Source: Streptomyces antibioticus
GTDB lineage: Bacteria > Actinomycetota > Actinomycetes > Streptomycetales > Streptomycetaceae
NCBI RefSeq assembly: GCF_001514065.1
Contig: NZ_KQ948428.1
Location: 1,305-65,304 of the forward strand
Direction: 5' to 3'
DNA length: 64,000 bases
The number at the start of each line of letters is the position of its first letter. The stretch's first letter is position 1. The translations under genes and the position numbers were made by a program. Positions 50,566-59,312 of the stretch are shown in pieces. Under the pieces are notes generated by a model. It saw only the letters and a program-made list of their open reading frames with translations, did not search any database and was not told where the DNA came from.

Positions 50566-53211
50566 GTGCGAAGAACCCGCATCCTCACGGCCGTCCTCGC
50601 TCTCGCGGCCGGCCTGCTCGCGGGCACCCCGCCCGCGCTGGCCGCCGGCAGCGCGTCGAAGGTGACGCTCGCCGCGGACACGTACACCTGGAAGAACGCC
50701 CGCATCGACGGCGGTGGTTTCGTCCCCGGCATCGTCTTCAACCGCTCCGAGAAGAACCTCGCCTACGCCCGCACCGACATCGGTGGCGCCTACCGCTGGC
50801 AGGAGTCGAGCAAGACCTGGACGCCGCTGCTGGACTCGGTCGGCTGGGACGACTGGGGGCACACGGGCGTCGTCAGCCTGGCCTCCGACGCGGTGAACCC
50901 GGACAAGGTGTACGCGGCCGTCGGGACGTACACCAACAGCTGGGACCCCAAGAACGGCGCGGTCCTGCGCTCATCGGACCGGGGCGCGAGCTGGCAGAAG
51001 GCGGACCTGCCGTTCAAGCTGGGCGGCAACATGCCGGGCCGCGGCATGGGCGAGCGACTCGCCGTCGACCCGAACAAGAACAGCGTGCTGTATCTGGGTG
51101 CGCCGAGCGGCAAGGGCCTGTGGCGGTCCACGGACTCCGGTGCGAGCTGGTCGCAGGTCACCAATTTCCCCAACGTCGGCAACTACGTGCAGGACGCCGG
51201 CGACACCTCCGGCTACGCGAGCGACAACCAGGGCATCGTCTGGGTCACCTTCGACGAGCGGACGGGTACGTCGGGCAGCGCGACGCAGACGATCTACGTC
51301 GGGGTCGCCGACCTTCAGAACTCGGTGTACCGCTCGACGGACGGGGGCGCGACCTGGTCACGCCTCGCCGGTCAGCCGACGGGATACCTGGCCCACAAGG
51401 GCGTCCTGGACGCGACGAACGGCTACCTCTACCTCGCCTACAGCGACAAGGGCGGCCCGTACGACGGCGGTAAGGGCCAGTTGTGGCGGTACGCGACGGC
51501 GACGGGCACCTGGACGAACATCAGCCCGGTGGCGGAGGCGGACACGTCCTACGGCTTCAGCGGCGTGACGGTCGACCGCCGGCACCCGGGGACGCTGATG
51601 GCGACGGGCTACAGCTCCTGGTGGCCCGACACGCAGATCTTCCGCTCGACGGACAGCGGCGCGACATGGACCCGGGCCTGGGACTACACGTCGTACCCCA
51701 ACCGCTCGAACCGCTACACGATGGACGTCTCCAGCTCCCCCTGGCTGACCTGGGGCGCGAACCCCTCACCTCCCGAACAGACGCCGAAACTGGGCTGGAT
51801 GACGGAGTCGCTGGAGATCGACCCGTTCGACTCGAACCGGATGATGTACGGGACGGGTGCGACGATCTACGGCACGGAGAACCTCACCAACTGGGACTCC
51901 GGGAGCCAGTTCACCATCAAGCCCATGGTGCAGGGCCTGGAGGAGACGGCGGTGAACGACCTCGCCGCTCCCCCGTCGGGCGGGGCGCAGCTGTTCAGCG
52001 CACTCGGCGACATCGGCGGCTTCCGCCACACGGACCTGACCAAGGTCCCGTCGATGATGTACACCCAGCCGAACTTCACCACCACGACCAGCCTGGACTT
52101 CGCCGAGACGAATCCGAACACGGTCGTCCGGGTCGGCGACCTGGACTCGGGCCCGCACATCGCGTTCTCGACGGACAACGGCGTCAACTGGTTCGGCGGA
52201 ACCGACCCTTCGGGCGTGAGCGGCGGCGGCACGGTCGCGGCGGCGGCGGACGGCAGCCGCTTCGTGTGGAGCCCGGCGGGTGCGGGCGTCCAGCACACGA
52301 CGGGTTTCGGTACGTCGTGGTCGGCATCGTCGGGCATCCCGTCCGGGGCGATCGTCGAATCGGACCGAGTGGACCCGAAGACGTTCTACGGCTTCAAGTC
52401 GGGCAAGTTCTACGTGAGTTCGGACGGCGGCGCGACCTTCACGGCGTCCTCCGCCAGCGGCCTCCCGGCCGGCGACAGCGTCCGCTTCAAGGCGCTGCCC
52501 GGCACGAAGGGGGACGTGTGGCTGGCGGGCGGCGCGAGTGACGGCGCGTACGGCCTGTGGCACTCGACGAACGGCGGCACGACGTTCACCAAGCTCTCCA
52601 ACGTCGAGCAGGCCGACGCGATCGGCTTCGGCAAGGCGGCGACGGGTGCGTCGTACCAAACCCTGTACACCAGCGCGAAGATCGCGGGCGTCCGCGGCAT
52701 CTTCCGCTCCACGGACCAGGGCGCGACCTGGACCCGCATCAACGACGACGCACATCAGTGGGCTTTCACGGGCGCGGCGATCACAGGCGACCCAAGGGTC
52801 TACGGCCGGGTGTACATCTCGACGAACGGCCGAGGCGTCATCTACGGCGACACGACCGCCGGCGACACGGACCCGCCCCCCACCCCCACAGGCGCCTGCA
52901 CGGTGACCTACAAGATCACCAACCAATGGTCGGGCGGCTTCCAGGCGGACGTCCAGCTCAGCAACACCGGCACAACCCCCTGGTCCGGTTGGACACTTGG
53001 CTGGAGCTTCCCGAACGCCCAGACCATCACCCAACTCTGGAACGCCGACTACACCCAGTCGGGCACGACGGTGACCGCGAAGAACGTCACGTGGAACGCC
53101 AACGTGGCGCCGGGCTCATCGGTGAGCTTCGGCCTCACGGGGAGTTGGTCGGGGACGAACGGTAAACCGACGTCGTTCAAGGTGGGTGACCAGACCTGCA
53201 CGGTGAGCTGA
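50566..53211 (+). CDS. Secreted GH74 xyloglucanase with C-terminal CBM2
   Basis: An 881-aa exported glycosidase. The GTG start follows GGAAAGGA by 7 nt; the signal is RILTAVLALAAGLLAGTPPALA. Two seven-bladed propellers (about 40-770) show repeated RSTDGGATW-type Asp-box motifs (RSTDSGASW, RSTDGGATW, RSTDSGATW, RSTDQGATW). The catalytic Asp region is NLAYARTDIGGAYRW. A Thr/Pro linker leads to a CBM2 (CTVTYKITNQWSGGFQADVQL) at about 785-881. GH74 enzymes cut the xyloglucan backbone. Here the CBM2 is C-terminal, whereas in GH6 and GH48 it is N-terminal. Confidence 0.93.
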   Translation: MRRTRILTAVLALAAGLLAGTPPALAAGSASKVTLAADTYTWKNARIDGGGFVPGIVFNRSEKNLAYARTDIGGAYRWQESSKTWTPLLDSVGWDDWGHTGVVSLASDAVNPDKVYAAVGTYTNSWDPKNGAVLRSSDRGASWQKADLPFKLGGNMPGRGMGERLAVDPNKNSVLYLGAPSGKGLWRSTDSGASWSQVTNFPNVGNYVQDAGDTSGYASDNQGIVWVTFDERTGTSGSATQTIYVGVADLQNSVYRSTDGGATWSRLAGQPTGYLAHKGVLDATNGYLYLAYSDKGGPYDGGKGQLWRYATATGTWTNISPVAEADTSYGFSGVTVDRRHPGTLMATGYSSWWPDTQIFRSTDSGATWTRAWDYTSYPNRSNRYTMDVSSSPWLTWGANPSPPEQTPKLGWMTESLEIDPFDSNRMMYGTGATIYGTENLTNWDSGSQFTIKPMVQGLEETAVNDLAAPPSGGAQLFSALGDIGGFRHTDLTKVPSMMYTQPNFTTTTSLDFAETNPNTVVRVGDLDSGPHIAFSTDNGVNWFGGTDPSGVSGGGTVAAAADGSRFVWSPAGAGVQHTTGFGTSWSASSGIPSGAIVESDRVDPKTFYGFKSGKFYVSSDGGATFTASSASGLPAGDSVRFKALPGTKGDVWLAGGASDGAYGLWHSTNGGTTFTKLSNVEQADAIGFGKAATGASYQTLYTSAKIAGVRGIFRSTDQGATWTRINDDAHQWAFTGAAITGDPRVYGRVYISTNGRGVIYGDTTAGDTDPPPTPTGACTVTYKITNQWSGGFQADVQLSNTGTTPWSGWTLGWSFPNAQTITQLWNADYTQSGTTVTAKNVTWNANVAPGSSVSFGLTGSWSGTNGKPTSFKVGDQTCTVS

Positions 53212-53224
53212 TCCACCCCTGACA

Positions 53225-53259
53225 GACGGGGCCCACGCCGGGCAGGCGTGGGCCCCGTC
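53225..53259 (+). terminator. Perfect 15-bp terminator hairpin after GH74
   Basis: GACGGGGCCCACGCC and GGCGTGGGCCCCGTC pair exactly around a 5-nt loop, 14 bp past the GH74 stop. It is one of the strongest hairpins in the window and should end the cellulase transcript. Confidence 0.88.
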
Positions 53260-53298
53260 CTACACTTGCGCCCTCGCGCAGCGAACCCAGGGGGGTTG

Positions 53299-53763
53299 AT
53301 GAGCAGCGAAGACACACCGGTCCGAAGACAGTGGCGCCGCCACCTCGTCGTAGGAGCACTCATCGCCGTGCTCACCGCACAGTCGGTGGCGCTCGTCGTC
53401 CAGCAGGGTCAGATCAACGACCTGCGCGCCGAGCAGGAGACGTCCGACACAGCGGGACCTTCCGGGCCTCCCGGGCCACCGGGACCTCCCGGCCCCCGCG
53501 GCCTGACCGGAGCGGCCGGCAAGAACGGGCGGGACGGCAGAGACGGCGTCAGTACCGTCGTTGCCGGTCAGGGCGGATCGACGCAGACGCAGCTCACCCT
53601 TACCGAAGCGCGGGCCCATTGCCAGACGGTTGCGGACGACGCTTATCCGGACGGTGTCTCATCGGGCGACGAAACCCTCGACTCCCTGACCGACTCCTAC
53701 AACGCGACCATGCGGAAGAAGACGTTCGACGAGTGCATGGTGGAGCAGGGCTATCCGCAGTGA
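53299..53763 (+). CDS. Collagen-like single-span membrane protein
   Basis: A 154-aa protein. A cytosolic basic start (RRQWRRH) is followed by one membrane span (LVVGALIAVLTAQSVALVV, about 16-34), a short polar helix (QINDLRAEQE), then ten Gly-x-y triplets at residues 53-83 (GPSGPPGPPGPPGPRG and on to GRDGRDG), a Gln/Thr-rich stretch and a C-terminal domain with two Cys (AHCQTVADD, FDECMVEQG). Such Gly-x-y runs form a collagen triple helix, so it is probably a trimer on the outer face. GGGGGG is 5 nt before the ATG. Its function is unknown. Confidence 0.75.
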   Translation: MSSEDTPVRRQWRRHLVVGALIAVLTAQSVALVVQQGQINDLRAEQETSDTAGPSGPPGPPGPPGPRGLTGAAGKNGRDGRDGVSTVVAGQGGSTQTQLTLTEARAHCQTVADDAYPDGVSSGDETLDSLTDSYNATMRKKTFDECMVEQGYPQ

Positions 53764-53819
53764 GGAAGGTGCCCTCGGGTGTATTCCTCCATAGCCGCCC
53801 GGCACCGGAAAGTCGTCGC

Positions 53820-54752
53820 TCATCCGGCGTACCGCGCCACCAACTCCCCCACCGTCGCCGCGAGTCGCTCGCGCAGTTCCGGTGGCTCCAGGACCTCGAT
53901 GTCCGTGCCCATCGACAGGAACTCACCCAGCGCGCGGTCGGTCGACTCGATCGGTAGCCTGGCCTGTCTCCAGCCGTCGTCGTCCGCCGGTCCGTACGAC
54001 GTCGCCCTCGCGTGTGTCACCCCCGGCGCCAGGCGGACCAACGCCTCCTCCCGGTAGAGGCGTTGGTGGAAGTCGTGCTGGTACGTCCTCCAGTACGCGG
54101 GCAGATCGAAGTCGTGGGGGCGGATGAACTCCTCGTCGGACGTGGCGAGTTCGAGGATCTGGTCGACGCGGAACGTGCGCGGTCCCGGACCCGCGACCAC
54201 ATACCAGCGGCCCGCCTTCAGCACCAGCCCGTACGGCTCAAGGCGTCGCTCCACATCCGTCGGCCGGGCCCAGCGGCGGTACCGGACATGGAGCACCCGG
54301 CCGTTCCAGACCGCGTCCGCCACCGCCGGCAGGTACGGGGTGTCGTCGGCCTCCGCGTACCAACCGGGCGCGTCCAGATGGAAGCGGCCGCTGATCCGGT
54401 CGGCGTGGGCGCGCAGCTCCGCCGGCAGTGCGGCCCGCAGCTTGAGCTGGGCGGCGGCCAGCACGGAGCCCAGTCCCAGCTCCGCGGCCGGACCGGGGGC
54501 GCCCGCCAGGAAGAGGGCCTCCGCCTCGTCGGCGGTCAGGCCGGTCAGCCGGGTGCGGTAGCCGTCGAGGAGGCGGTAGCCACCGGCGTGACCCGCGTCG
54601 CCGTACAGCGGGACGCCGGCCGCGCCCAGCGCCTCCACGTCCCGGTACACCGTGCGCACCGAGACCTCCAGCTCCTCGGCGAGCTGGGCGGCCGTCATCC
54701 GGCCCCGGGTCTGGAGCAGCAGGAGGATCGAGACGAGTCGGCTGGACTTCAC
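53820..54752 (-). CDS. YafY-type WYL-domain transcriptional regulator
   Basis: A 310-aa protein. The N-terminal winged HTH reads SSRLVSILLLLQTRGRMTAAQLAEELEVSVRTVYRDVEAL, followed by GGYRLLDGYRTRLTGLTADEAEALF. The WYL domain (about 135-220) has RVLHVRYRRW, RLEPYGLVLKAGRWYVVAG and TFRVDQIL, and a WCX-type C-terminus ends in VGELVARYAG. The divergent region holds a clear CTGACA-N5-TGTCAG operator. GTG start at 54752 (GTG 54758 is also possible). It probably controls the two-gene unit that starts 64 bp away on the other strand. Confidence 0.87.
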   Translation of the reverse strand: MKSSRLVSILLLLQTRGRMTAAQLAEELEVSVRTVYRDVEALGAAGVPLYGDAGHAGGYRLLDGYRTRLTGLTADEAEALFLAGAPGPAAELGLGSVLAAAQLKLRAALPAELRAHADRISGRFHLDAPGWYAEADDTPYLPAVADAVWNGRVLHVRYRRWARPTDVERRLEPYGLVLKAGRWYVVAGPGPRTFRVDQILELATSDEEFIRPHDFDLPAYWRTYQHDFHQRLYREEALVRLAPGVTHARATSYGPADDDGWRQARLPIESTDRALGEFLSMGTDIEVLEPPELRERLAATVGELVARYAG

Positions 54753-54774
54753 CCCCACAGAATCCCAGACTCCA

Positions 54775-54791
54775 CTGACAGAAGGTGTCAG
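54775..54791. promoter_or_regulatory. WYL-regulator operator
   Basis: CTGACAGAAGGTGTCAG has 6-bp complementary arms and a GAAGG centre. It lies in the 63-bp gap between the WYL gene and the divergent hypothetical gene. Similar TGACA-N5-TGTCA sites are found by many YafY-type regulators, often before genes of small soluble enzymes. Confidence 0.7.
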
Positions 54792-54815
54792 GGAAGTCGC
54801 CCTAGCGTCCCTCCC

Positions 54816-55295
54816 ATGAGCTTCACCGAGAAACTGCTGACCGTGCCGCCGCCCATCGAGGTCGCGGGCCGGCACATCAAGCGCTACCACGTCACCACCG
54901 ACCCGGCCGGCATCGCGCCCGACGTCGAGAAGGCGGCGTACGAGATCCTCCCGGAGCTGCTGCCGGAGCCGGACGGCACTCCGCCCGCGACCTTCGTCGT
55001 GCTGCACCGGGGCGGGGACACCGGCGCCTATCTCAACGTCTACAGCTGGGTCTGGGACAACGTGCTCCACTTCCGTGGCGCCGCGGCCGGGCAGCCGGCG
55101 CTGCGGTGCCCGGACATCGACCCGACCCACTTCATCAAGCCCGAAAGACCCTGGATCGGCTGTGTCTGGGAGCTGCCGCCGATCCTGCACGAACGGGACG
55201 CCTGGGTACGGCACTTGCTCGCCCCCGAAGTACCGGACCTGGCCGCCTACTTGGCCGACTCGCTGCCCGCAGGAACCACAGGAGACCGCTCATGA
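54816..55295 (+). CDS. Conserved hypothetical protein, WYL-regulated
   Basis: A 159-aa soluble protein. I see no named domain. It has IKRYHVTTDPAGIAPDVEKA, ATFVVLHRGGDTGAYLNVYSWVWDNVLHF and PWIGCVWELPPILHERDAWVRHLL; the mix of strands and aromatic residues suggests an alpha/beta fold with a ligand pocket. There is no signal peptide. Its stop overlaps the next start by ATGA, so both proteins are made together. It is divergent from the WYL regulator and probably a direct target. Confidence 0.75.
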   Translation: MSFTEKLLTVPPPIEVAGRHIKRYHVTTDPAGIAPDVEKAAYEILPELLPEPDGTPPATFVVLHRGGDTGAYLNVYSWVWDNVLHFRGAAAGQPALRCPDIDPTHFIKPERPWIGCVWELPPILHERDAWVRHLLAPEVPDLAAYLADSLPAGTTGDRS

Positions 55296-55753
55296 GCAGC
55301 CCGCACGACTTCGACTTCTTCCACGGCGACTGGCAGGTGCTCAACCGCCGCCGCACCGACTTCCTGGACCCGGACAGCGACTGGGAGGAGTTCCCCGCCA
55401 CCAACCACTGTCGGCCGCTGTTCGACGGCGCCGCGAACGTCGACGAGATCGACATGCCGCACCTGTCGGCGAAGGGCGCGACCCTGCGCCTCTTCGACCG
55501 GGAGAGCCGGCAGTGGTCGCTGAACTGGGCGTCCAGCCGCACCGGGACGCTGTTCCCGCCGGTCGTCGGTCAGTTCACCGAGGGGCGCGGGGAGTTCTAC
55601 GGCGACGACAGCCACGCCGGCAAGGACGTACGGGTGCGGTTCGTGTGGTCCGACGTGTCCGACGCCGGCGCCCGCTGGGAGCAGGCGTTCTCGCTGGACG
55701 GCGGGGACACCTGGCTGACCAACTGGGTCATGGAGTTCACCCGGGCTTCCTGA
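55292..55753 (+). CDS. Conserved hypothetical protein (DUF1579-like beta-barrel)
   Basis: A 153-aa soluble protein starting SPHDFDFFHGDWQVLNRRR. This 'DF--G-W---n' opening and strands ATLRLFDRESRQWSLNWASS, GRGEFYGDDSH, RVRFVWSDVSDAGARWEQAF and NWVMEFTRA resemble calycin-like DUF1579 proteins that bind small hydrophobic ligands. The match is by pattern only. It is coupled to the preceding gene by ATGA, and its last 17 bp overlap the converging methyltransferase gene. Confidence 0.75.
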   Translation: MSSPHDFDFFHGDWQVLNRRRTDFLDPDSDWEEFPATNHCRPLFDGAANVDEIDMPHLSAKGATLRLFDRESRQWSLNWASSRTGTLFPPVVGQFTEGRGEFYGDDSHAGKDVRVRFVWSDVSDAGARWEQAFSLDGGDTWLTNWVMEFTRAS

Positions 55754-56480
55754 ACGCCCGCAGCAAGAAGACGGGGTCGGCGCGCGGCCGGTCCTGGTCG
55801 GGCAGGGCCTCCAGGCGTACGGCGAGTTCCTCGGTGCGCGGGTCGCCGGGCGGCAGCATGGTGAACCAGCCGCGCCGCAGGTCGGCGGCGGTGCGCCGGG
55901 GGCTGCGGCCCTGCCCCAGGCCGGTGAAGCGGGACTGCCCGGCGGCGACCAGGCCCTGCGCGGCGGCATACGACTCCACCCGGCGCACGGCGTCCGGGGC
56001 GGGCCGGCGCGGGCGCGGGGCGAGGACGGCGTCGACGTCGCTGCCGACATCGTGCGCGGCGGCCTTGTCGACGGTGGTGACGTACACGCCGCCGGGCCGC
56101 AGCACCCGGGCGCACTCGGCGACGATGCTGCGGGCGTCGTCGGGGTCGTGGACGAGGTGCAGCAGCCACACGCTGGTCACCGCGTCGAACACCCCGTCGG
56201 GGAACGGCAGTCGGCGGCTGTCGCCGAGCACGATCGCGCCGGGCAGCCGCACCGCGGCCATCCGGGCCATGCCGTACGTCAGGTCGGCGCCCGTCACCCG
56301 CAGCGCGGGCCGCGCGGTCGCGAACCGGCGGGTGACGATGCCGGTGCCGCAGGCCACGTCGAGGAGGCGGCGGGCGTCCGGCGGGACCAGGCCGAGCACC
56401 GCGTCGGCGGCCGCGGCGGCGCGGGGTTCACCGCCGCGGGTGGCGTCGTAGGCGTCGGCTTCCTTGTCGTAGTCCAGCAC
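55737..56480 (-). CDS. Class I SAM-dependent methyltransferase
   Basis: A 247-aa protein of the Methyltransf_11 group. Start VLDYDKEADAYDATRGGEPRA, SAM site LLDVACGTGIVTRRFATARP, then GADLTYGMARMAA, GDSRRLPFPDGVFDAVTSVWLLHLV and CARVLRPGGVYVTTV. The C-terminal half is helical with FTGLGQGRSPRRTAADLRRGWF. A GTG at 56480, 4 nt past the stop of the pterin dehydratase gene, is used as start; the two are probably co-translated. The substrate is unknown. Confidence 0.82.
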   Translation of the reverse strand: MLDYDKEADAYDATRGGEPRAAAAADAVLGLVPPDARRLLDVACGTGIVTRRFATARPALRVTGADLTYGMARMAAVRLPGAIVLGDSRRLPFPDGVFDAVTSVWLLHLVHDPDDARSIVAECARVLRPGGVYVTTVDKAAAHDVGSDVDAVLAPRPRRPAPDAVRRVESYAAAQGLVAAGQSRFTGLGQGRSPRRTAADLRRGWFTMLPPGDPRTEELAVRLEALPDQDRPRADPVFLLRAFRKPG

Positions 56481-56484
56481 GCCG

Positions 56485-56790
56485 TCACTGGGCTCCGTGA
56501 CCGGGGGCGAGCGCCGCCACCCGCTGGGCGAGCTCGAAGTCCTTCTCGGTGATCGCGCCGCCGACACTGTGGGTGTTCACGCTCAGGGCGACCGTGTTGT
56601 AACCGAGGGTGAGGTCGGAGTGGTGGTCGAGCTCCTCCTGGACCTGGGCGATGTGCACGACCATCGCGGTGGCCGCGAAGTGCGAGGGCAGCCGGTAGGA
56701 GCAGGTGAGGCGGTCGCCGTCGGCCGACCAGCCCGGCAGTTCCGCGAGCCGGTCCTCGATCTCCTTCTGCGACAGCGGTTGCACGGCCAT
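56485..56790 (-). CDS. Pterin-4a-carbinolamine dehydratase
   Basis: A 101-aa protein of the PCD/DCoH family. The active-site pattern is complete: ELDHHSDLTLGYNTVALSVNTHSVGGAITEKDFELA, with His56, His57 and His74. The enzyme dehydrates 4a-hydroxytetrahydropterin after aromatic amino acid hydroxylation, or helps recycle pterins. No hydroxylase gene is near. The methyltransferase follows directly. Confidence 0.92.
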   Translation of the reverse strand: MAVQPLSQKEIEDRLAELPGWSADGDRLTCSYRLPSHFAATAMVVHIAQVQEELDHHSDLTLGYNTVALSVNTHSVGGAITEKDFELAQRVAALAPGHGAQ

Positions 56791-56944
56791 GTCGCCGCTC
56801 CTTCCTGGACTGCGGGTGCGGTGGGGGTGTTCTCTCAGCGTGCCACAGGCGGACCGCGGAAGCCCTGGTCAGAAGGGACTCCGGCATCCGGTCGCGCTGG
56901 ATTTCTCTTCGCGGGCGTCCCCCGGCTTCGTCTACGGTCGTCGT

Positions 56945-57748
56945 ATGACCACCACCACTGCCGACGACCGGGCCGTGGGCCCGCTGCTACGGGCCTGGCG
57001 GGAGCAGCGTCGGGTCAGTCAGCTGGAGCTGGCGCTGCGGGCCGACTCCTCCTCGCGGCACATCAGCTTCATCGAGACGGGGCGTTCGCGGCCGAGCGAG
57101 GAGATGGTGCTGCGGCTGGCGGAGCACCTGGACATACCGGTGCGGGAGCGCAACGCGCTGCTGCTGGCCGCCGGTTACGCCCCGCACTACCCCGAGACCC
57201 CGCTGTCCGCCCCCGAGCTCGACGCCCTGCGGGACGGCATCGAGCGCCTCATCCAGGGCTACGAGCCGTACCCGGCCCTGGTGTTGGACGCCCTGTACAA
57301 CGTGGTCGCCGCCAACCGCGGCATCCTGATGCTGCTCGACGACATCCCGGAGTCGTTGCTCACACCCCCGCTCAACGCCATGCGACTGACGCTGCACCCG
57401 GAGGGCATGGCGCCCCGCATCCGTAACCTGCGGGCCTGGCGCGGGCATCTGCTGGAGCAGATGGAGCGGCAGATCGCGCTGCGCCGCTCGGAGCCGCTGC
57501 GGGCGCTGTACGAGGAGGTGGCGGCGTATCCGCTCGCCCACGAGGACGACGACGGCGAAGACCTGGCGGCGCCCGCGTACTTCGCGCTGCCGATGCGGAT
57601 CGAGCACGAGGGCCGGGTGCTGTCGTTCATCTCGTCCATCTCCACCTTCAACACCCCCATGGACGTGACCGTCGCCGAGCTGGCCATCGAGACGTTCCTC
57701 CCGGCCGACCCGGCGACGGTCAAGTACCTTCAGGGGCTCGACTCCTGA
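56945..57748 (+). CDS. XRE-type regulator with MmyB-like ligand-binding domain
   Basis: A 267-aa protein. The HTH is LLRAWREQRRVSQLELALRADSSSRHISFIETGRSRPS, and the C-terminal part (about 90-265) is a PAS-like MmyB domain: GYEPYPALVLDALYNVVAANRGILML, LHPEGMAPRIRNLRAWRGHLL and FALPMRIEHEGRVLSFISSISTFNTPMDVTVAELAIETFLP. This type binds a fatty-acid-like ligand. Its end overlaps the converging small membrane gene by 19 bp. Confidence 0.87.
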   Translation: MTTTTADDRAVGPLLRAWREQRRVSQLELALRADSSSRHISFIETGRSRPSEEMVLRLAEHLDIPVRERNALLLAAGYAPHYPETPLSAPELDALRDGIERLIQGYEPYPALVLDALYNVVAANRGILMLLDDIPESLLTPPLNAMRLTLHPEGMAPRIRNLRAWRGHLLEQMERQIALRRSEPLRALYEEVAAYPLAHEDDDGEDLAAPAYFALPMRIEHEGRVLSFISSISTFNTPMDVTVAELAIETFLPADPATVKYLQGLDS

Positions 57749-58155
57749 CGTGCCCTCAGGGCAACGTGCTGGAGCGCGGCGAACCCGGCGACGGTGACGG
57801 CCTGGAGGACGGTCCACACGGCACCCGCGGTACTCGGCGAGAGCCACAGCGCCAGGGCCACACAACTGAGGGCCGCCCAGGCGAGGTTGGCCTCGACGAC
57901 CGCACGGACCGGCAGTGCGGCCGGACGCGGTCGCGAGGCGAGCCGTCCGACACCGGCGGCGTACACCACCAGGAACGCACCGAGTTCGAGCAGCAGCGTC
58001 GATCCGACGCCGAGGAACCGGCCGAGCGGTCCGGACGCGGCGAGATAGGCGAGGCCGTTCGCACCCGTCACCAGGGCGTCCAGGGCGAGGAAGCGGCGCA
58101 GCGCGGTGTGCGGGTCGGAGGTGCGGGCGAGGGCGGACAACTGGGCTGCGGACAT
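57730..58155 (-). CDS. Small integral membrane protein
   Basis: A 141-aa protein with four hydrophobic segments: FLALDALVTGANGLAYLA, LLLELGAFLVVYAAGVGRL, AVVEANLAWAALSCVALALW and VWTVLQAVTVAGFAALQHVAL. It has no named domain that I recognise. Small proteins of this layout are often encoded next to XRE/MmyB regulators in actinomycetes. It converges with that regulator and is preceded by 263 bp of gene-free divergent promoter. Confidence 0.75.
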   Translation of the reverse strand: MSAAQLSALARTSDPHTALRRFLALDALVTGANGLAYLAASGPLGRFLGVGSTLLLELGAFLVVYAAGVGRLASRPRPAALPVRAVVEANLAWAALSCVALALWLSPSTAGAVWTVLQAVTVAGFAALQHVALRARQESSP

Positions 58156-58418
58156 GGCGAATCAGCCTCCGTCGAGGTAGGTGTGCGACACGGGAAAGGG
58201 GGAACCCGGGTTCCGGACCGGAGTGCGCCGCCCCGGAACCCGGTGACTCCACCCTCCCGCGCCCGACCGCAACGGTCGATTACACGCGGGGTAATTGCGT
58301 TGCCCGCACGGCGGCCGGCGTCCCCCGCGTGGCGAGCGCCTCACCACCGATCGCGTGAGACTGACGGCGGAACATGACACACTGCCCCGGATACTTCGGC
58401 GCGTAGGGGAGGCGTGGC

Positions 58419-59282
58419 GTGAGTGAGCGGCGGCCTGCGCCCACGGTGGGCCAGGTGGTGCTCGGCAAGCGGCTCCAGGAGCTGCGGGAGGCGGCCGGGC
58501 TGAAGCGCGAGGAGGCCGCGAAGGTCCTGCGCGTGGCTCCGGCGACCGTGCGGCGCATGGAAATGGCCGAAGTCTCCCTGAAGATCCCTTACGTACAGCT
58601 GCTGTTGTCGACGTACGGCGTCTCCGCGGAGGAGGCGGACGCGTTCGTCGCGCTGGCCGAGGAGGCGAACCAGCCGGGCTGGTGGCAGCGGTTCCACGAC
58701 GTGCTGCCGGACTGGTTCAGCCTGTACGTGAGCCTGGAGGGCGCGGCCCGCATCATCCGCTCCTACGAGCCGCACTTCGTGCCGGGCCTGCTCCAGACCG
58801 AGGCGTACGCGCGTGCCGTGATGGAGGCGGGGACGATCGCGCAGGCCGGCCCGGACACCGTCGAGCGGCATGTGGCCCTGCGGATGACCCGCCAGCAGCT
58901 CCTGGAGCGCCCCGACCCGCCCCACCTGTGGGTGATCATGGACGAGACGGTGCTGGCCCGGCCGGTCGGCCATGGCGGCGAGGTCATGCGGGAGCAGCTG
59001 GACAAGCTGCTGGAGTTCGCCGAGCGCGACCGGATCACGCTCCAGATAGCCGAGTTCGCCGCGGGCCCGCACCCGGGGACGTACGCCCCCTTCTCCCTCT
59101 TCCGTTTCGCCGAGCCCGAACTGCCCGACATGGCGTTCACCGAGTATCTGACCGGCGCCCTGTACCTGGACTCCCGCAAGGAGGTCTCCCTGCATCTGGA
59201 GGTCCTGGACCACATGACGGCGCGCGCCGCGTCGGCCGAGCGCACCAAGAAGATCCTCCGGGAACGCCGCGCCACCTACTGA
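58419..59282 (+). CDS. XRE-type regulator with DUF5753 domain
   Basis: A 287-aa protein. The HTH is VLGKRLQELREAAGLKREEAAKVLRVAPATVRRMEMAE. DUF5753 fills the rest: ARIIRSYEPHFVPGLLQTEAYARAVM, RMTRQQLLERPDPPHLWVIMDETVLARPVGG-like, RDRITLQIAEFAAGPHPGTYAPFSLFRF and LDSRKEVSLHLEVLDHM. Streptomyces carry many such WhiJ-like regulators, usually paired with small DUF397 or DUF574 genes. Here DUF574 follows after 30 bp. GTG start after AGGGGAGG. Confidence 0.88.
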   Translation: MSERRPAPTVGQVVLGKRLQELREAAGLKREEAAKVLRVAPATVRRMEMAEVSLKIPYVQLLLSTYGVSAEEADAFVALAEEANQPGWWQRFHDVLPDWFSLYVSLEGAARIIRSYEPHFVPGLLQTEAYARAVMEAGTIAQAGPDTVERHVALRMTRQQLLERPDPPHLWVIMDETVLARPVGHGGEVMREQLDKLLEFAERDRITLQIAEFAAGPHPGTYAPFSLFRFAEPELPDMAFTEYLTGALYLDSRKEVSLHLEVLDHMTARAASAERTKKILRERRATY

Positions 59283-59312
59283 CCCGTTCGAGCACCGAGG
59301 AGACACCGCCGC

